Source: JANWVO01 sp037446555 (GTDB lineage Bacteria; Acidobacteriota; Terriglobia; Bryobacterales; Bryobacteraceae). From it: a stretch of 64,000 nucleotides of DNA. The stretch spans positions 1-64,000 of the forward strand of contig JBBIIK010000009.1 of NCBI GenBank assembly GCA_037446555.1, given 5' to 3'. The position numbers were made by a program, and so were the translations under genes. This document shows, in pieces, positions 42,663-51,050 of the stretch (position 1 is the first letter of the stretch; the number at the start of each line of letters is the position of its first letter). Below the pieces are notes generated by a model. It ran no database searches. It had not been told where the DNA came from and saw nothing but the letters and a program-made list of their open reading frames with translations.

Positions 42663-44030
42663 TCAGCGCCTCAGCCGCGCCGGCTTCAGCGTCCACGCCT
42701 GCAACCGCGCCATCTCGAGCAACGCCTCCGGCGCGAAGCCCTTCGGGTGGATCACCCAGTTGTAGAGCCGCGCCGCGTCCCGCCCGGCACGCCGTTCGAA
42801 GTCCAGCCGCCCTTTCCGCAACTCCACGGGCCCCTTTCCGCCATCGGCAGCCAGGGTGGCGGCGAAGTCCTCGAGCGAAATACGCCGGCTGCCGATCCAC
42901 ACCGAGTCCGGAAGGCGCCCGTGGGCGCGGATGAATTCTGCCGCCTCCTGCCGCGCGCGGTCGAAAGCGGCGCGCGGGATCTGCGGCTCCTCCCAGGTAG
43001 TGGACACGCGGCGCAACGGACCGTCCACATGCTGCGGTTCGAGCCCCAGCAGATTCACCAGAAGATCGGCGGCGGAGAATCCTTCGTGCGCGTCCAGGCT
43101 TTCGGCCAGCCGCCGCGCCAGCCCCGCAGGCGGCGCGGCGTCGCGGGGCTCGAACAGTGCGATGGCCTCGCGCGCGGTGACGATCCGCAGGTTCGGCGTG
43201 CGCCGCACATGGTCCACCCAGTCGAAGAAGATCCGGAACGCCTGCTCCCGCGACACCGGGCTCCGCAGCGGCGGCTTCCGCCACTCGCTGCGTTCGGGAT
43301 TCGCCCCGTGCGAGAAGTTCACTCCATCCCAGAACTGCGTGGTGACCCACTCGGTGGGGTGATAGTAAGTCTGCAGAACTCCGCCGCCGAGCCGCCGCGC
43401 GGATTCCACCGCCTCGTCGAAACGCCTTTTCGCCGCTTCCAGCGTCGCAGGGTCGTTCAGCTCCGCCCGCACCGTGTGCCGGCCCAGGTTGAAGATGTAC
43501 AGCAAGCCGCCGTACCAGAAGGGCTGGCCGTCGAAGCCCACCTGCCCGGCATCGTCCATGTAGACTTTCACACCCCACGAGCGCAGGGCGAGGTTCACCT
43601 GCGGCGCCCAGGAGTTGCCTGGCTGCCCGTAGCAACTCGGGGGCAGCCCGAAAAGCTTTTCAAGCAGCAGGAAGCCGCTCTTCTCGCGGCGCGTGAATTC
43701 GGCGGCACCATCCAGCAGGCCCATCGACTCCAGGTACTCGGCGGGCGCGGGATGAATGCTGTGGAACTCGGTGTGGTAGCCGATGTCGTGCGCGGCAAGC
43801 GCGCGGATCACATCCTGGCGCCCGCGTTGAACCCACACGCGCGCTTTCTCGCCGACGATCTTGAACGTCGCGCGCACGCCGCGCTCGCGGAGCCCTTCGG
43901 CAATCCGCAGAGCCGCGTCGTCGGAGCTTGGCTCGATGTAATCCTCGGTGTCGAACCACAGCAGCCAGTACACCGGGGGCTGTGCAGACACAGCAGCGGA
44001 GAGCAGCACGAGCAAACAGAGAAGACGCAT
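42663..44030 (-). CDS. Secreted polysaccharide deacetylase-like beta/alpha-barrel protein
   Basis: The 455-residue product has a signal peptide (VSAQ near 17). The early segment YWLLWFDTEDYIEP, with acidic residues in place of the NodB TFDDG, and the His pair in IGYHTEFHSIHP resemble the metal site of the deacetylase superfamily. The C-terminal 120 residues form a separate unknown domain. It starts 4 bp after the P1 peptidase stop on the same strand. The enzyme class is inferred and less certain than for the gene at 36766. Confidence 0.65.
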   Translation of the reverse strand: MRLLCLLVLLSAAVSAQPPVYWLLWFDTEDYIEPSSDDAALRIAEGLRERGVRATFKIVGEKARVWVQRGRQDVIRALAAHDIGYHTEFHSIHPAPAEYLESMGLLDGAAEFTRREKSGFLLLEKLFGLPPSCYGQPGNSWAPQVNLALRSWGVKVYMDDAGQVGFDGQPFWYGGLLYIFNLGRHTVRAELNDPATLEAAKRRFDEAVESARRLGGGVLQTYYHPTEWVTTQFWDGVNFSHGANPERSEWRKPPLRSPVSREQAFRIFFDWVDHVRRTPNLRIVTAREAIALFEPRDAAPPAGLARRLAESLDAHEGFSAADLLVNLLGLEPQHVDGPLRRVSTTWEEPQIPRAAFDRARQEAAEFIRAHGRLPDSVWIGSRRISLEDFAATLAADGGKGPVELRKGRLDFERRAGRDAARLYNWVIHPKGFAPEALLEMARLQAWTLKPARLRR

Positions 44031-44033
44031 GGT

Positions 44034-44984
44034 TCACCCCGCAAGTCCCGGCACGCCGCCGAGCGTCCTGGCGTGGCGCACGGCGCGCAGAATGGCCTCG
44101 GCGACCGCCTCCGCAGCGGCGACGCCGAGCGCATCCGGACGAGCTTCCAGCGCCCCCGCTGACAAACCAATGCACAGATCTCCATCCACAGAGGTATGCA
44201 CGGGCGAGATGGCACGCACCAGCCCCTGCTGGCCCATCTGCGCGAGCCGCGCCGCCTGTACCTTGTTGAGCCGCGCATTGGTGGCGACCACGGCCAGCGT
44301 CGTGTTGCGGCCGGGGATCGAAGGCGCCGCGCGGGTCTTCATCAGCGCCGCGGAATTGGCGAATTCCTTCGATCCGGGCGACTTGCGCGTGCCTGCGACA
44401 ATGCGCCCCGTGCGCGGATCGATCACATCGCCCCAGGCGTTCACGGCCACCAGCGCGGAGACCTTCACACCGCCGCCCAGCTCCACCGTGAACGTCCCGA
44501 CGCCTCCCTTCATCGCATGGGCCAGCCCCAGCGCCTTGCCGACTGTGGCGCCCGTGCCCGCCCCGGCGCTTCCTTCTTCCACAGGGCCATCGTTCGCCGC
44601 AGCGGCTGCAGCCTCGCCCATCTCGCGCGTGGGCCGCACGTTCGCCTTTCCAACTGCGAGATCGTAGAGAATCGCGCACGGCACGATCGGCACCACCGCC
44701 GCGCCGGTCTGGAAGCCGACGCCTTTCTGTTCGAGATAGCGCCTCACGCCGCTGGCCGCTTCCAATCCGAAGGCGCTGCCGCCAGCGAGCACCACGGCGT
44801 GCACATGCGGGGTCAGATGGAACGGGCTCATCACGTCCATCTCTTCGGTGCCGGTGGCCCCGCCCCGGATGTCGACGCCGGCGACGGCGCCCTTCTCGCA
44901 CAGGATCACCGTGCATCCGGTCAACGCCTCGAAGTCCGAAGCGTGGCCCACCCGCAGGCCGGCGATGTCGGTGAGTCCCTTCAT
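44034..44984 (-). CDS. P1-family (DmpA-type) peptidase
   Basis: The P1 family holds self-processing N-terminal nucleophile aminopeptidases and beta-peptidases. The 316 residues include the N-terminal ITDVxGLRVGH-like start (LTDIAGLRVGH), GGSAFGLEAASGV, and GRNTTLAVVATNARL, where autocleavage would expose the nucleophile (a Thr or Ser in this family). It is likely cytoplasmic, as no signal is seen. It diverges from mlaE across 75 bp that hold the symmetrical ATGCTAGCAT element. Confidence 0.86.
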   Translation of the reverse strand: MKGLTDIAGLRVGHASDFEALTGCTVILCEKGAVAGVDIRGGATGTEEMDVMSPFHLTPHVHAVVLAGGSAFGLEAASGVRRYLEQKGVGFQTGAAVVPIVPCAILYDLAVGKANVRPTREMGEAAAAAANDGPVEEGSAGAGTGATVGKALGLAHAMKGGVGTFTVELGGGVKVSALVAVNAWGDVIDPRTGRIVAGTRKSPGSKEFANSAALMKTRAAPSIPGRNTTLAVVATNARLNKVQAARLAQMGQQGLVRAISPVHTSVDGDLCIGLSAGALEARPDALGVAAAEAVAEAILRAVRHARTLGGVPGLAG

Positions 44985-45025
44985 CAGCGTGAAATTCCCG
45001 GCTTTCCCGAGCCTTTGTAACCGCT

Positions 45026-45035
45026 ATGCTAGCAT
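45026..45035. promoter_or_regulatory. Overlapping divergent -10 elements (perfect palindrome ATGCTAGCAT)
   Basis: Both strands read TAGCAT, sharing the central TA. The plus copy lies 24 nt before mlaE (start 45060, with GAGAGG between). The minus copy lies 41 nt before the P1 peptidase start at 44984. Confidence 0.5.
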
Positions 45036-45059
45036 CAAGTCAGCGAGAGGAACCGCCGC

Positions 45060-45818
45060 TTGCTGGATCTCCTCAAACGGCCCGTCTATACGTTCCAGGA
45101 GTTTGTCCTTCTCGCCATCCGCTCTTTCCGCGGCCTGTTCCGCAAGCCCGCCTATTGGGGCGACACCGTCATCCAGATGGACCTGATCGGCGTGGGAAGC
45201 CTGCCCGTCGTGGGCTTGACGGGCTTCTTCAGCGGCGCCGTGATGGCCTTGCAAATGGCGCGCGCTCTGCAAACATACGGGGCAACGTCGCAGGTGGGCA
45301 CCATCGTGGCGATCACCATGGTGCGCGAGATGGGGCCCGTGCTCACCGCGCTGATGGTGGCGGGGCGCAATTCCTCGGGCATGGCCAGCGAGCTCGGCTC
45401 CATGAAGGTGACCGAGCAGATCGACGCCATGCGGGCTCTGGGAACCGATCCGGTCCTGAAACTGGTAAAGCCGCGGCTGCTGGCGACGGCCATCGTGCTG
45501 CCGCTGCTCACTGTGCTGGCCGATTTCCTCGGACTCGTGGGCGGATGGGTGGTGGCGTGCGTCATGCTGCAACTGACGCCCGGCGCGCAGTACTGGGAGA
45601 CTGCATGGCGCGCCATCGAGTACAACGACATCGCGCAGGGGCTCCTCAAGCCCCTCTGCTTCGCCATCGTCCTTTCTCTGGTGGGATGCTATTACGGCAT
45701 GCAGACCACAGGCGGAACGCAGGGCGTGGGCCGCTCGACGACGCAGGCCGTGGTGGTGGCAAGCGTCTGGGTGGTGGTGCTCACCTTTATCATCGGCCGG
45801 ATCTTCACGAAATTGTGA
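45060..45818 (+). CDS. mlaE: MlaE-family ABC transporter permease
   Basis: This is the permease of a lipid-transport ABC complex of the Mla/MCE type that moves phospholipids or other lipids between inner and outer membrane. It has 252 residues and about five membrane segments. GFFSGAVMALQ, VREMGPVLTALMVAGRNSSGMASELGSMKVTEQIDAM and the late GGTQGVGRSTTQAVV are family hallmarks. The start is TTG behind GAGAGG. It is followed after 6 bp by the ATPase and then by the MCE-domain protein. Confidence 0.92.
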   Translation: MLDLLKRPVYTFQEFVLLAIRSFRGLFRKPAYWGDTVIQMDLIGVGSLPVVGLTGFFSGAVMALQMARALQTYGATSQVGTIVAITMVREMGPVLTALMVAGRNSSGMASELGSMKVTEQIDAMRALGTDPVLKLVKPRLLATAIVLPLLTVLADFLGLVGGWVVACVMLQLTPGAQYWETAWRAIEYNDIAQGLLKPLCFAIVLSLVGCYYGMQTTGGTQGVGRSTTQAVVVASVWVVVLTFIIGRIFTKL

Positions 45819-45824
45819 ATTGAG

Positions 45825-46634
45825 ATGGGCGCGCCGGGCGGCACATCCGTGATGCGGTTCGAGGGCGTATGCCTCGCCTTCGGCGAGGAGTGCGTGCTGG
45901 AGGGCATCACTTTCGACGTCTCGCGCGGGGAGACGCTGGTCATCCAGGGCGCGGCGGCGAGCGGCAAGACGCTCATCCTGAAGCTGGCGCTCGGGCTGCT
46001 GCGGCCCACGCGCGGGCGCATCTGGCTCTTCGGGCAAGACGTGACCGAATGCCGCGAACAGGAATGGAACGACATCCGGGCGCGGATCGGAATGCTGTTT
46101 CAGGAAGGAGGGCTGTTCGACTCGCTCACCGTGGAGGAGAACGTCGCCTACCCGCTGCTCAACCAGAAACGCGCGCCAATGTCGGAAGGCGAGGTGGGCA
46201 GGCGCGTCCAGGAGTCGCTCGAGTTCGTCGAACTGGGCCACACCCTCGACAAGTTTCCGAGCGAGCTCAGCGGCGGCATGCGGCGCCGCGTCGGCATCGC
46301 TCGCGCCATCGTCACGCAGCCGGAGCTGTTGCTGTACGATTCGCCCACCGCCGGGCTCGACCCGATCACCGCCACCACCATCATGGCGCTGATCGTCAAA
46401 GGGCGCGACGCGAGCCACGCCACCACCGTGATGGTCACGCACCGCCACCAGGACGGCGAGCTGCTGGACCGCTACCTCTGGGACGCCGCCTCCGCACGCC
46501 TCGTCCCGGCCGAACCGGGCAGCACACGCACCCGCTACATGGTGCTGCGCGAGGGAAGAATCGTGTTTCTCGGAACGCCTGCCGAATTCGACTCCTGCGA
46601 GGACTCCTATGTCGCCAAGTTCTCCAGCCGGTAG
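45825..46634 (+). CDS. mlaF: MlaF-family ABC ATPase with Ser replacing the Walker B glutamate
   Basis: The 269-residue ATPase powers the MlaE permease. Walker A is GAAASGKT (42-49), the signature LSGGM (148-152) and the H-loop His206. The Walker B region reads LLLYDSPTAGLDP: the catalytic Glu after Asp172 is Ser173 (codon TCG at 46341-46343). This is unusual for an active ABC ATPase. Either the subgroup tolerates it or the protein hydrolyses ATP slowly. All other motifs are intact and the operon looks functional. Confidence 0.9.
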   Translation: MGAPGGTSVMRFEGVCLAFGEECVLEGITFDVSRGETLVIQGAAASGKTLILKLALGLLRPTRGRIWLFGQDVTECREQEWNDIRARIGMLFQEGGLFDSLTVEENVAYPLLNQKRAPMSEGEVGRRVQESLEFVELGHTLDKFPSELSGGMRRRVGIARAIVTQPELLLYDSPTAGLDPITATTIMALIVKGRDASHATTVMVTHRHQDGELLDRYLWDAASARLVPAEPGSTRTRYMVLREGRIVFLGTPAEFDSCEDSYVAKFSSR

Positions 46635-46682
46635 GACCCGCCACGTATCCATGACGATCATGGGAAGCTAGGGAGGAGAGCC

Positions 46683-47756
46683 ATGCCTTCGCCGCAAAAG
46701 GTAGCCTGGTCGCAGCTCAGGGTCGGGATCATGGCAATTGTCGCGCTGTCGCTGCTGGCCCTGCTGATCTTCCTGATGACCGGAGCCGACAACCCCTTCG
46801 AGAAGAAGGCAACGCTTTACACGTACATGGTGGACTCTGCGGCGATGACGGAGGGGTCCGCCGTCCGCCTGAATGGTATCCTCGTCGGCAAGGTTCGGAA
46901 GATCGAGATCACCGGCGACAAGGACAATTCGCGCGCCGTGAGAATGACGCTCGCCGTCGACCTGACGGCGCTGCCGCTCATCCCCGAGGACTCCATCATC
47001 GGCTTCAGCGCCGAAAACGTCCTGGGATCGAAGTTCCTCAACATCCGCCGCGGCACAAGCCAGAAGACTGTCCGGGACGGCGGCACATTGCAGGCGCGCG
47101 ACGACAAGGACTTTCTGGAGGTGGTGCAGTCTGCCATGCCGCTGCTCGACTCGATGCAGTCGATCCTCCGGCGCGTCGACGGCCTCATTGAACACATCGA
47201 GTCAGGGCGCGGCAACCTCGGACGCCTCATCAAGGACGAGCAGCTCTACGCCCGCATCAACAACACCCTGGCCGACGTGCAGCAGATCACTGCCGCCGTG
47301 CGCGAGGGCAAGGGCACCGTCGGACACCTGGTCTACGACGAGGGGCTCTACCAGGATCTGCGCCGCACGCTGGCGCGCTTCGACCGGCTCGCCGAAGGGC
47401 TGGAGCGCGGCGAAGGCACCGCTGGAAAGCTGCTCAAGGATCCGGCCCTGTACGACGAGCTGCGCGCGACTTCGAAGGAGCTGCACGCGTTGATCGAGAA
47501 CCTCAACAAGGGCGAAGGCACCGCCGGCAAGCTCCTGCGCGACGAGGCGCTGCACCAGCGCCTGGTGGCCACGCTCGACAAGGTTAACCTCACCATCGAC
47601 CGCCTCAATGCCGGGCAGGGAACGCTCGGTCAGCTGATGACCAACCCGGCGTTGTACGAGAATCTCACCGCCACATCCTCCCAGATGAGCTCCCTGATGC
47701 GCGACTTCCGCGCCAACCCGAAGAAGTTCCTCACCATCCAGCTCAAACTGTTCTGA
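46683..47756 (+). CDS. mlaD: MlaD-like MCE-domain protein with five C-terminal helical repeats
   Basis: The product has 357 residues. One N-terminal membrane helix (about 17-35) is followed by an MCE domain (about 45-130: AMTEGSAVRLNGILVGKVRKIEI and GSKFLNIRRG). From about 170 to 330 come five repeats of about 37 residues, each with a G-G-L-x(3-5)-LY-L pattern: GNLGRLIKDEQLY, GTVGHLVYDEGLY, GTAGKLLKDPALY, GTAGKLLRDEALH, GTLGQLMTNPALY. It presumably anchors lipid exchange in the periplasm. A GGGAGGAGAG site precedes the ATG, and the stop overlaps the next gene by one base. Confidence 0.9.
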   Translation: MPSPQKVAWSQLRVGIMAIVALSLLALLIFLMTGADNPFEKKATLYTYMVDSAAMTEGSAVRLNGILVGKVRKIEITGDKDNSRAVRMTLAVDLTALPLIPEDSIIGFSAENVLGSKFLNIRRGTSQKTVRDGGTLQARDDKDFLEVVQSAMPLLDSMQSILRRVDGLIEHIESGRGNLGRLIKDEQLYARINNTLADVQQITAAVREGKGTVGHLVYDEGLYQDLRRTLARFDRLAEGLERGEGTAGKLLKDPALYDELRATSKELHALIENLNKGEGTAGKLLRDEALHQRLVATLDKVNLTIDRLNAGQGTLGQLMTNPALYENLTATSSQMSSLMRDFRANPKKFLTIQLKLF

Positions 47757-48580
47757 TGGCGGCGCGCACGCTCACGGTCAATGCCGACGACTTCGGATTC
47801 ACGCGCGGCGTCAATCTCGGCATCCTTCACTGCCACCTGAACGGCATTCTCACCTCCGCCACGCTGATGGCCAACGGCGCGGCGTTCGAGCACGCCGTCG
47901 AGCTCGCCCGGTCCCATCCATCGCTCGACATGGGCGCGCACCTGACGCTCGTGCAGGGAATCTCGGTGAGAAACGGACAGCCGCTGCCCGAAAGCGTCCC
48001 CGCGCTCGTGCGCGAGCTGGCTCTGCGCCGGCTCAATCCCTATGACGAGCTGAAGGCGCAGATGGAAAAGATTCTCGCCGCCGGAATCCGCCTGACGCAC
48101 CTGGACACGCACAAGCACACGCACCTGCTGCCCCCCGTGCTCGAGGCTGTCGTGCGGTTGGGCCGCGAGTATGGCGTGCGCTGGGTGCGCCGTCCCTTCG
48201 ACCTGCCCCTGCCCGCCTCCCACGAGCCCGCTCCTCTCGCCGTGCGCCTGGCGCGGCGGGCCATGACTCCATTGCAGAGCAGATTCGAACGGCGGATCGG
48301 CGCCGCAGGCTTGCGGGCAACGGATCACTTCGCCGGCTTCCAGTGGACCGGGCGCTTCACTGCCGGCGACGTCGCCGCGCTTTTGCGCACACTGCCGCCG
48401 GGTACGACGGAGTTCATGACTCACCCGGGCTACTGCGACGAGGATCTGCAGAACGCGCCAACGCGGCTGAAAGAGAGCCGGGAGGCAGAACTGCGTGTGC
48501 TGACCGGCCCGGAGGTGCGGCGCGCCGCCGGAGAGTGCGGCATCCGGTTGGCCGGCTACGCGGACCTGGATGCGGCATAG
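47756..48580 (+). CDS. ChbG/HpnK (YdjC)-family deacetylase
   Basis: This metal-dependent carbohydrate deacetylase of the YdjC family has 274 residues. LTVNADDFGFTRGVN holds the Asp pair, MGAHLTLVQG the His ligand, and THLDTHKHTHLLP further His residues. HpnK members are found with hopanoid genes. Its TGATG overlap with mlaD puts it in the lipid transport operon, and squalene-hopene cyclase is encoded in the same window. A role in trimming a glycosylated hopanoid is therefore possible but inferred. Confidence 0.85.
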   Translation: MAARTLTVNADDFGFTRGVNLGILHCHLNGILTSATLMANGAAFEHAVELARSHPSLDMGAHLTLVQGISVRNGQPLPESVPALVRELALRRLNPYDELKAQMEKILAAGIRLTHLDTHKHTHLLPPVLEAVVRLGREYGVRWVRRPFDLPLPASHEPAPLAVRLARRAMTPLQSRFERRIGAAGLRATDHFAGFQWTGRFTAGDVAALLRTLPPGTTEFMTHPGYCDEDLQNAPTRLKESREAELRVLTGPEVRRAAGECGIRLAGYADLDAA

Positions 48581-48592
48581 GCGCCGCGCCCA

Positions 48593-48853
48593 TCAACGCC
48601 CAAAATACGCGGCGTTCTTCTGCGCGTAATCCTTCCACTTCTCCGGCAGGTCGTCGAGAGCGAAAATGGCGCTGACCGGGCACACAGGCACGCAGGCGCC
48701 GCAGTCGATGCATTCCACCGGGTCGATGTAGAGCATCTCCGCCTGCTCATAGGCGGGCTCGTCCTTGCGCGGGTGGATGCAGTCCACCGGACAGGCATCG
48801 ACGCAGGCGGTGTCCTTGGTGCCAATGCAGGGTTCAGCGATCACATAGGCCAT
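48593..48853 (-). CDS. Ferredoxin with two iron-sulfur sites (7Fe type)
   Basis: This 86-residue electron carrier has two cluster motifs: CIGTKDTACVDACPVDC, whose spacing resembles the 3Fe/4Fe site of 7Fe ferredoxins, and CIDCGACVPVCPVSAI for a 4Fe-4S cluster. AGAGGGG precedes the ATG at 48853. It ends 12 bp from the convergent HpnK-like stop. It is a plausible partner for the FNR-like enzyme at 5146, but no linkage shows it. Confidence 0.9.
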   Translation of the reverse strand: MAYVIAEPCIGTKDTACVDACPVDCIHPRKDEPAYEQAEMLYIDPVECIDCGACVPVCPVSAIFALDDLPEKWKDYAQKNAAYFGR

Positions 48854-49062
48854 GATGGAATCCCCTCTTCTAGCGAAGTGAAACCCAGCTACCTCTTTCC
48901 ATGAAGCTAGCATAGGGCGGCGATAGCTTTCAATTTCAGCCATTTCCGGCTGATTTCCGGAAATCGCCGCGCCGGCGGCCGCGCCCGCCTGTACCGGGTT
49001 TTTTGCGGGCGCGTCCCCGCCCCGGGTGATGGGCTGCCGGGGCCTTGTTGTCTAAAATGGGC

Positions 49063-49953
49063 ATGATGATTCCACCCGTTCGCAAGGCCGTCTTCCCCGC
49101 TGCGGGCCTCGGCACGCGCTTCCTTCCCGCTACCAAGGCCATGCCCAAGGAGATGCTTCCGCTGGTGGACAAACCGCTCATCCAGTACGGCATCGAAGAG
49201 ACCATCGCCAGCGGCATGCGCCACATTGTGATCGTCACCGGCCGCGGCAAGACCGCCATCGAGGATCACTTCGACGTTTCCTTCGAGCTGGAGCATCTGC
49301 TCGAATCGCGGGGCAAGACGGAGACTCTCGAGGCCGTACGCGCCATCTCGGTCCTGATCGACGTGGCCTACGTGCGGCAGAAGGAAGCCCTCGGGCTGGG
49401 CCACGCCGTGCTCCGCGCCAAGGAGCTGGTGGGCCCGGAACCGTTCGCCGTCGTTCTCTCCGACGACGTGATCGACGCTCCTGTGCCCTGCCTCCGGCAG
49501 TTGCTGTCCGTGTACGAGTTCTACGGCACCTCCGTGCTGGCCCTGATGGAGGTTCCTCGCGAGCAGATCAGCGCCTATGGCGTGGTCGCCGCCGAACCGC
49601 GCCCGCATGAGGGGATGGACGGGCAGGTCTTCCGCATCCACGACCTCGTCGAGAAGCCCCGCCCGGATGACGCCCCCTCCAACCTCGCCATCATCGGCCG
49701 CTACATCCTGACGCCAGAAATCTTCGCCTCCATCGAGGCCACGCCCCCGGGGCGGAACAACGAAATTCAGCTCACCGATGCCCTCAAGCACCTCCTGAAG
49801 TACCGCCCCATCTATGGCGTGAAGTTCAGCGGCAAGCGCTTCGATGCGGGCGACAAGCTGGGTTTCCTGCAAGCCACCGTCGAGTTTGCGCTGAAACGGC
49901 CCGATCTGGGCCGCGAGTTCCGCTCCTGGCTGGCAGGACTCGGCCTCGCGTGA
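49063..49953 (+). CDS. galU: UTP-glucose-1-phosphate uridylyltransferase
   Basis: GalU makes UDP-glucose for polysaccharide and envelope synthesis. The 296 residues include the nucleotide-binding AVFPAAGLGTRFLPATKAMPKEMLP, VIVTGRGKTAIEDHFD, AVVLSDDVIDAP and LVEKPRPDDAPSNLAIIGRYIL. Several ATGs cluster at the start (49057, 49063, 49066). TAAAAT at 49053-49058 ends 4-7 nt before the last two, and there is no Shine-Dalgarno, so I place the start at 49063. Confidence 0.95.
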   Translation: MMIPPVRKAVFPAAGLGTRFLPATKAMPKEMLPLVDKPLIQYGIEETIASGMRHIVIVTGRGKTAIEDHFDVSFELEHLLESRGKTETLEAVRAISVLIDVAYVRQKEALGLGHAVLRAKELVGPEPFAVVLSDDVIDAPVPCLRQLLSVYEFYGTSVLALMEVPREQISAYGVVAAEPRPHEGMDGQVFRIHDLVEKPRPDDAPSNLAIIGRYILTPEIFASIEATPPGRNNEIQLTDALKHLLKYRPIYGVKFSGKRFDAGDKLGFLQATVEFALKRPDLGREFRSWLAGLGLA

Positions 49954-49954
49954 G

Positions 49955-50032
49955 TCATCCGGCCACCGGCATGGGCAGCAATAGTGCCAGCAGCAGGCCC
50001 CCGATCACCGCCGCAAGCACCCGGATCGCCAT
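49955..50032 (-). CDS. Single-helix membrane miniprotein, 25 aa
   Basis: The product is almost entirely one hydrophobic helix (AIRVLAAVIGGLLLALLLP, then MPVAG). A Shine-Dalgarno GGGAGG lies 8 nt before the ATG. It lies 46 bp downstream of the DinB gene on the same strand and nearly abuts the galU stop. Its size recalls small regulatory subunits such as KdpF or CydX, but no such complex is encoded here. Candidate only. Confidence 0.45.
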   Translation of the reverse strand: MAIRVLAAVIGGLLLALLLPMPVAG

Positions 50033-50077
50033 CGCGGCATCCTCCCACTGGCATTCTGGCCCCGCGCGAAGCGGATG

Positions 50078-50572
50078 TCAAGCCTCTGGCGCTTCCATGT
50101 AAGGCATCGGCGGCACCTTGCCGCGGAGCCGCGCATACACGGTGAGCGCCCCGCGGTGATGCGCCGTGTGATCGCGGATGGCGCCAAGGATCGTGAACCG
50201 CGGCGCGCCGCCCATGATCGGCCCGCCGGGAAGCGGCGCATCCCACTCCTCCGGGCTGTGGGCGCCAATGGCAGCCTTGCCGGCGGCAAAGGCCCGCTCC
50301 AGCCACTGCCGGGCCTCGGCCAAGGACTGGACGCTGCGAACCTCCCGGTCCATGCCCTCCCAGTCCATCGAGAAGCCCGCCGGGTTGAAGGCTCCCTCAA
50401 AGAACCATTCGATGGTCTGCGCGACGTGCGCCACCTGCTGCGCGGCGGTGAACGTGCCTTCCGCCGGCGCGAATCCGGAGTCTTCCTCGGTCAGGCTGCG
50501 GGTGGAGCGCTCGAAGTACTCCTGGATATTGGCCAGATCCTGCTCGAGATCCGCGAGAATGAAATCCTTCAC
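50078..50572 (-). CDS. DinB-family protein
   Basis: The 164-residue four-helix protein belongs to the DinB/YfiT metal-binding group. The three His ligands are visible in QVAHVAQTIEWF and RDHTAHHRGAL. Members act as thiol-dependent transferases or damage-inducible proteins; the specific role is unknown. The start is GTG at 50572. Confidence 0.85.
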   Translation of the reverse strand: MKDFILADLEQDLANIQEYFERSTRSLTEEDSGFAPAEGTFTAAQQVAHVAQTIEWFFEGAFNPAGFSMDWEGMDREVRSVQSLAEARQWLERAFAAGKAAIGAHSPEEWDAPLPGGPIMGGAPRFTILGAIRDHTAHHRGALTVYARLRGKVPPMPYMEAPEA

Positions 50573-50647
50573 TGAACGCCCCCTCCCCGGAGGCAGGATT
50601 CAGTGTCGCTCAGCAGGGGGAAGGATGCAAGTCCGGCGCGCGTCTTT

Positions 50648-50872
50648 TCAGCGCACGGCGGCCCAGGCGGGCGCCGGGCGGCTGGCTGCCAGCAGGCGAA
50701 GCACCACCAGATCGGACGGCTGGAAGTACATCCGCGGCAGATTCGCCATTTCCTCATCGTCCTCAAGCAGGTGGGCGCGAACCAGCGCGCGGAAATCGTC
50801 AAGCGTCAGCCCGAGGGCTCGTGCGGCCTCGGCCTCGCTGTAGTAGCCTTTGGGCGGGCGATGGGTTCTCAT
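50648..50872 (-). CDS. Small helix-turn-helix (MerR/excisionase-like) protein
   Basis: The 74-residue product has YYSEAEAARALGLTLDDFRALVRAHLL, a typical winged or MerR-like recognition helix pair, followed by a strand-rich part (RMYFQPSDLVVLRLLA). It could be a DNA-binding regulator. TACAAT lies about 26 nt before the ATG, with AGGCG between. The target is unknown. Confidence 0.65.
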   Translation of the reverse strand: MRTHRPPKGYYSEAEAARALGLTLDDFRALVRAHLLEDDEEMANLPRMYFQPSDLVVLRLLAASRPAPAWAAVR

Positions 50873-51050
50873 ACCGGTTCGCCTGATGACACCCCGATTG
50901 TAGCCCGCCGCCCTGCGGCGGCTGAATCCGCAAATCGTCTGAGATGCGCTCAAATGGGGACGGCGGCGCCCGGATGCCGCCGGGACTATCGTACTAAGGT
51001 TCCCCCAGCTGGCCCGGCACGATACACTATTGGGGCGGAGGAACCCCGCC

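Noticed and set aside
45024..46661. 545-codon frame opposite mlaE and mlaF
   Set aside because: Antisense shadow rich in His, Gln and Arg; both real genes have full family motifs.
50905..50935. GC-rich hairpin between the small HTH gene and the Cys/Met PLP gene
   Set aside because: Short stem with no T run on either strand and no riboswitch-like conserved core that I can recognise.
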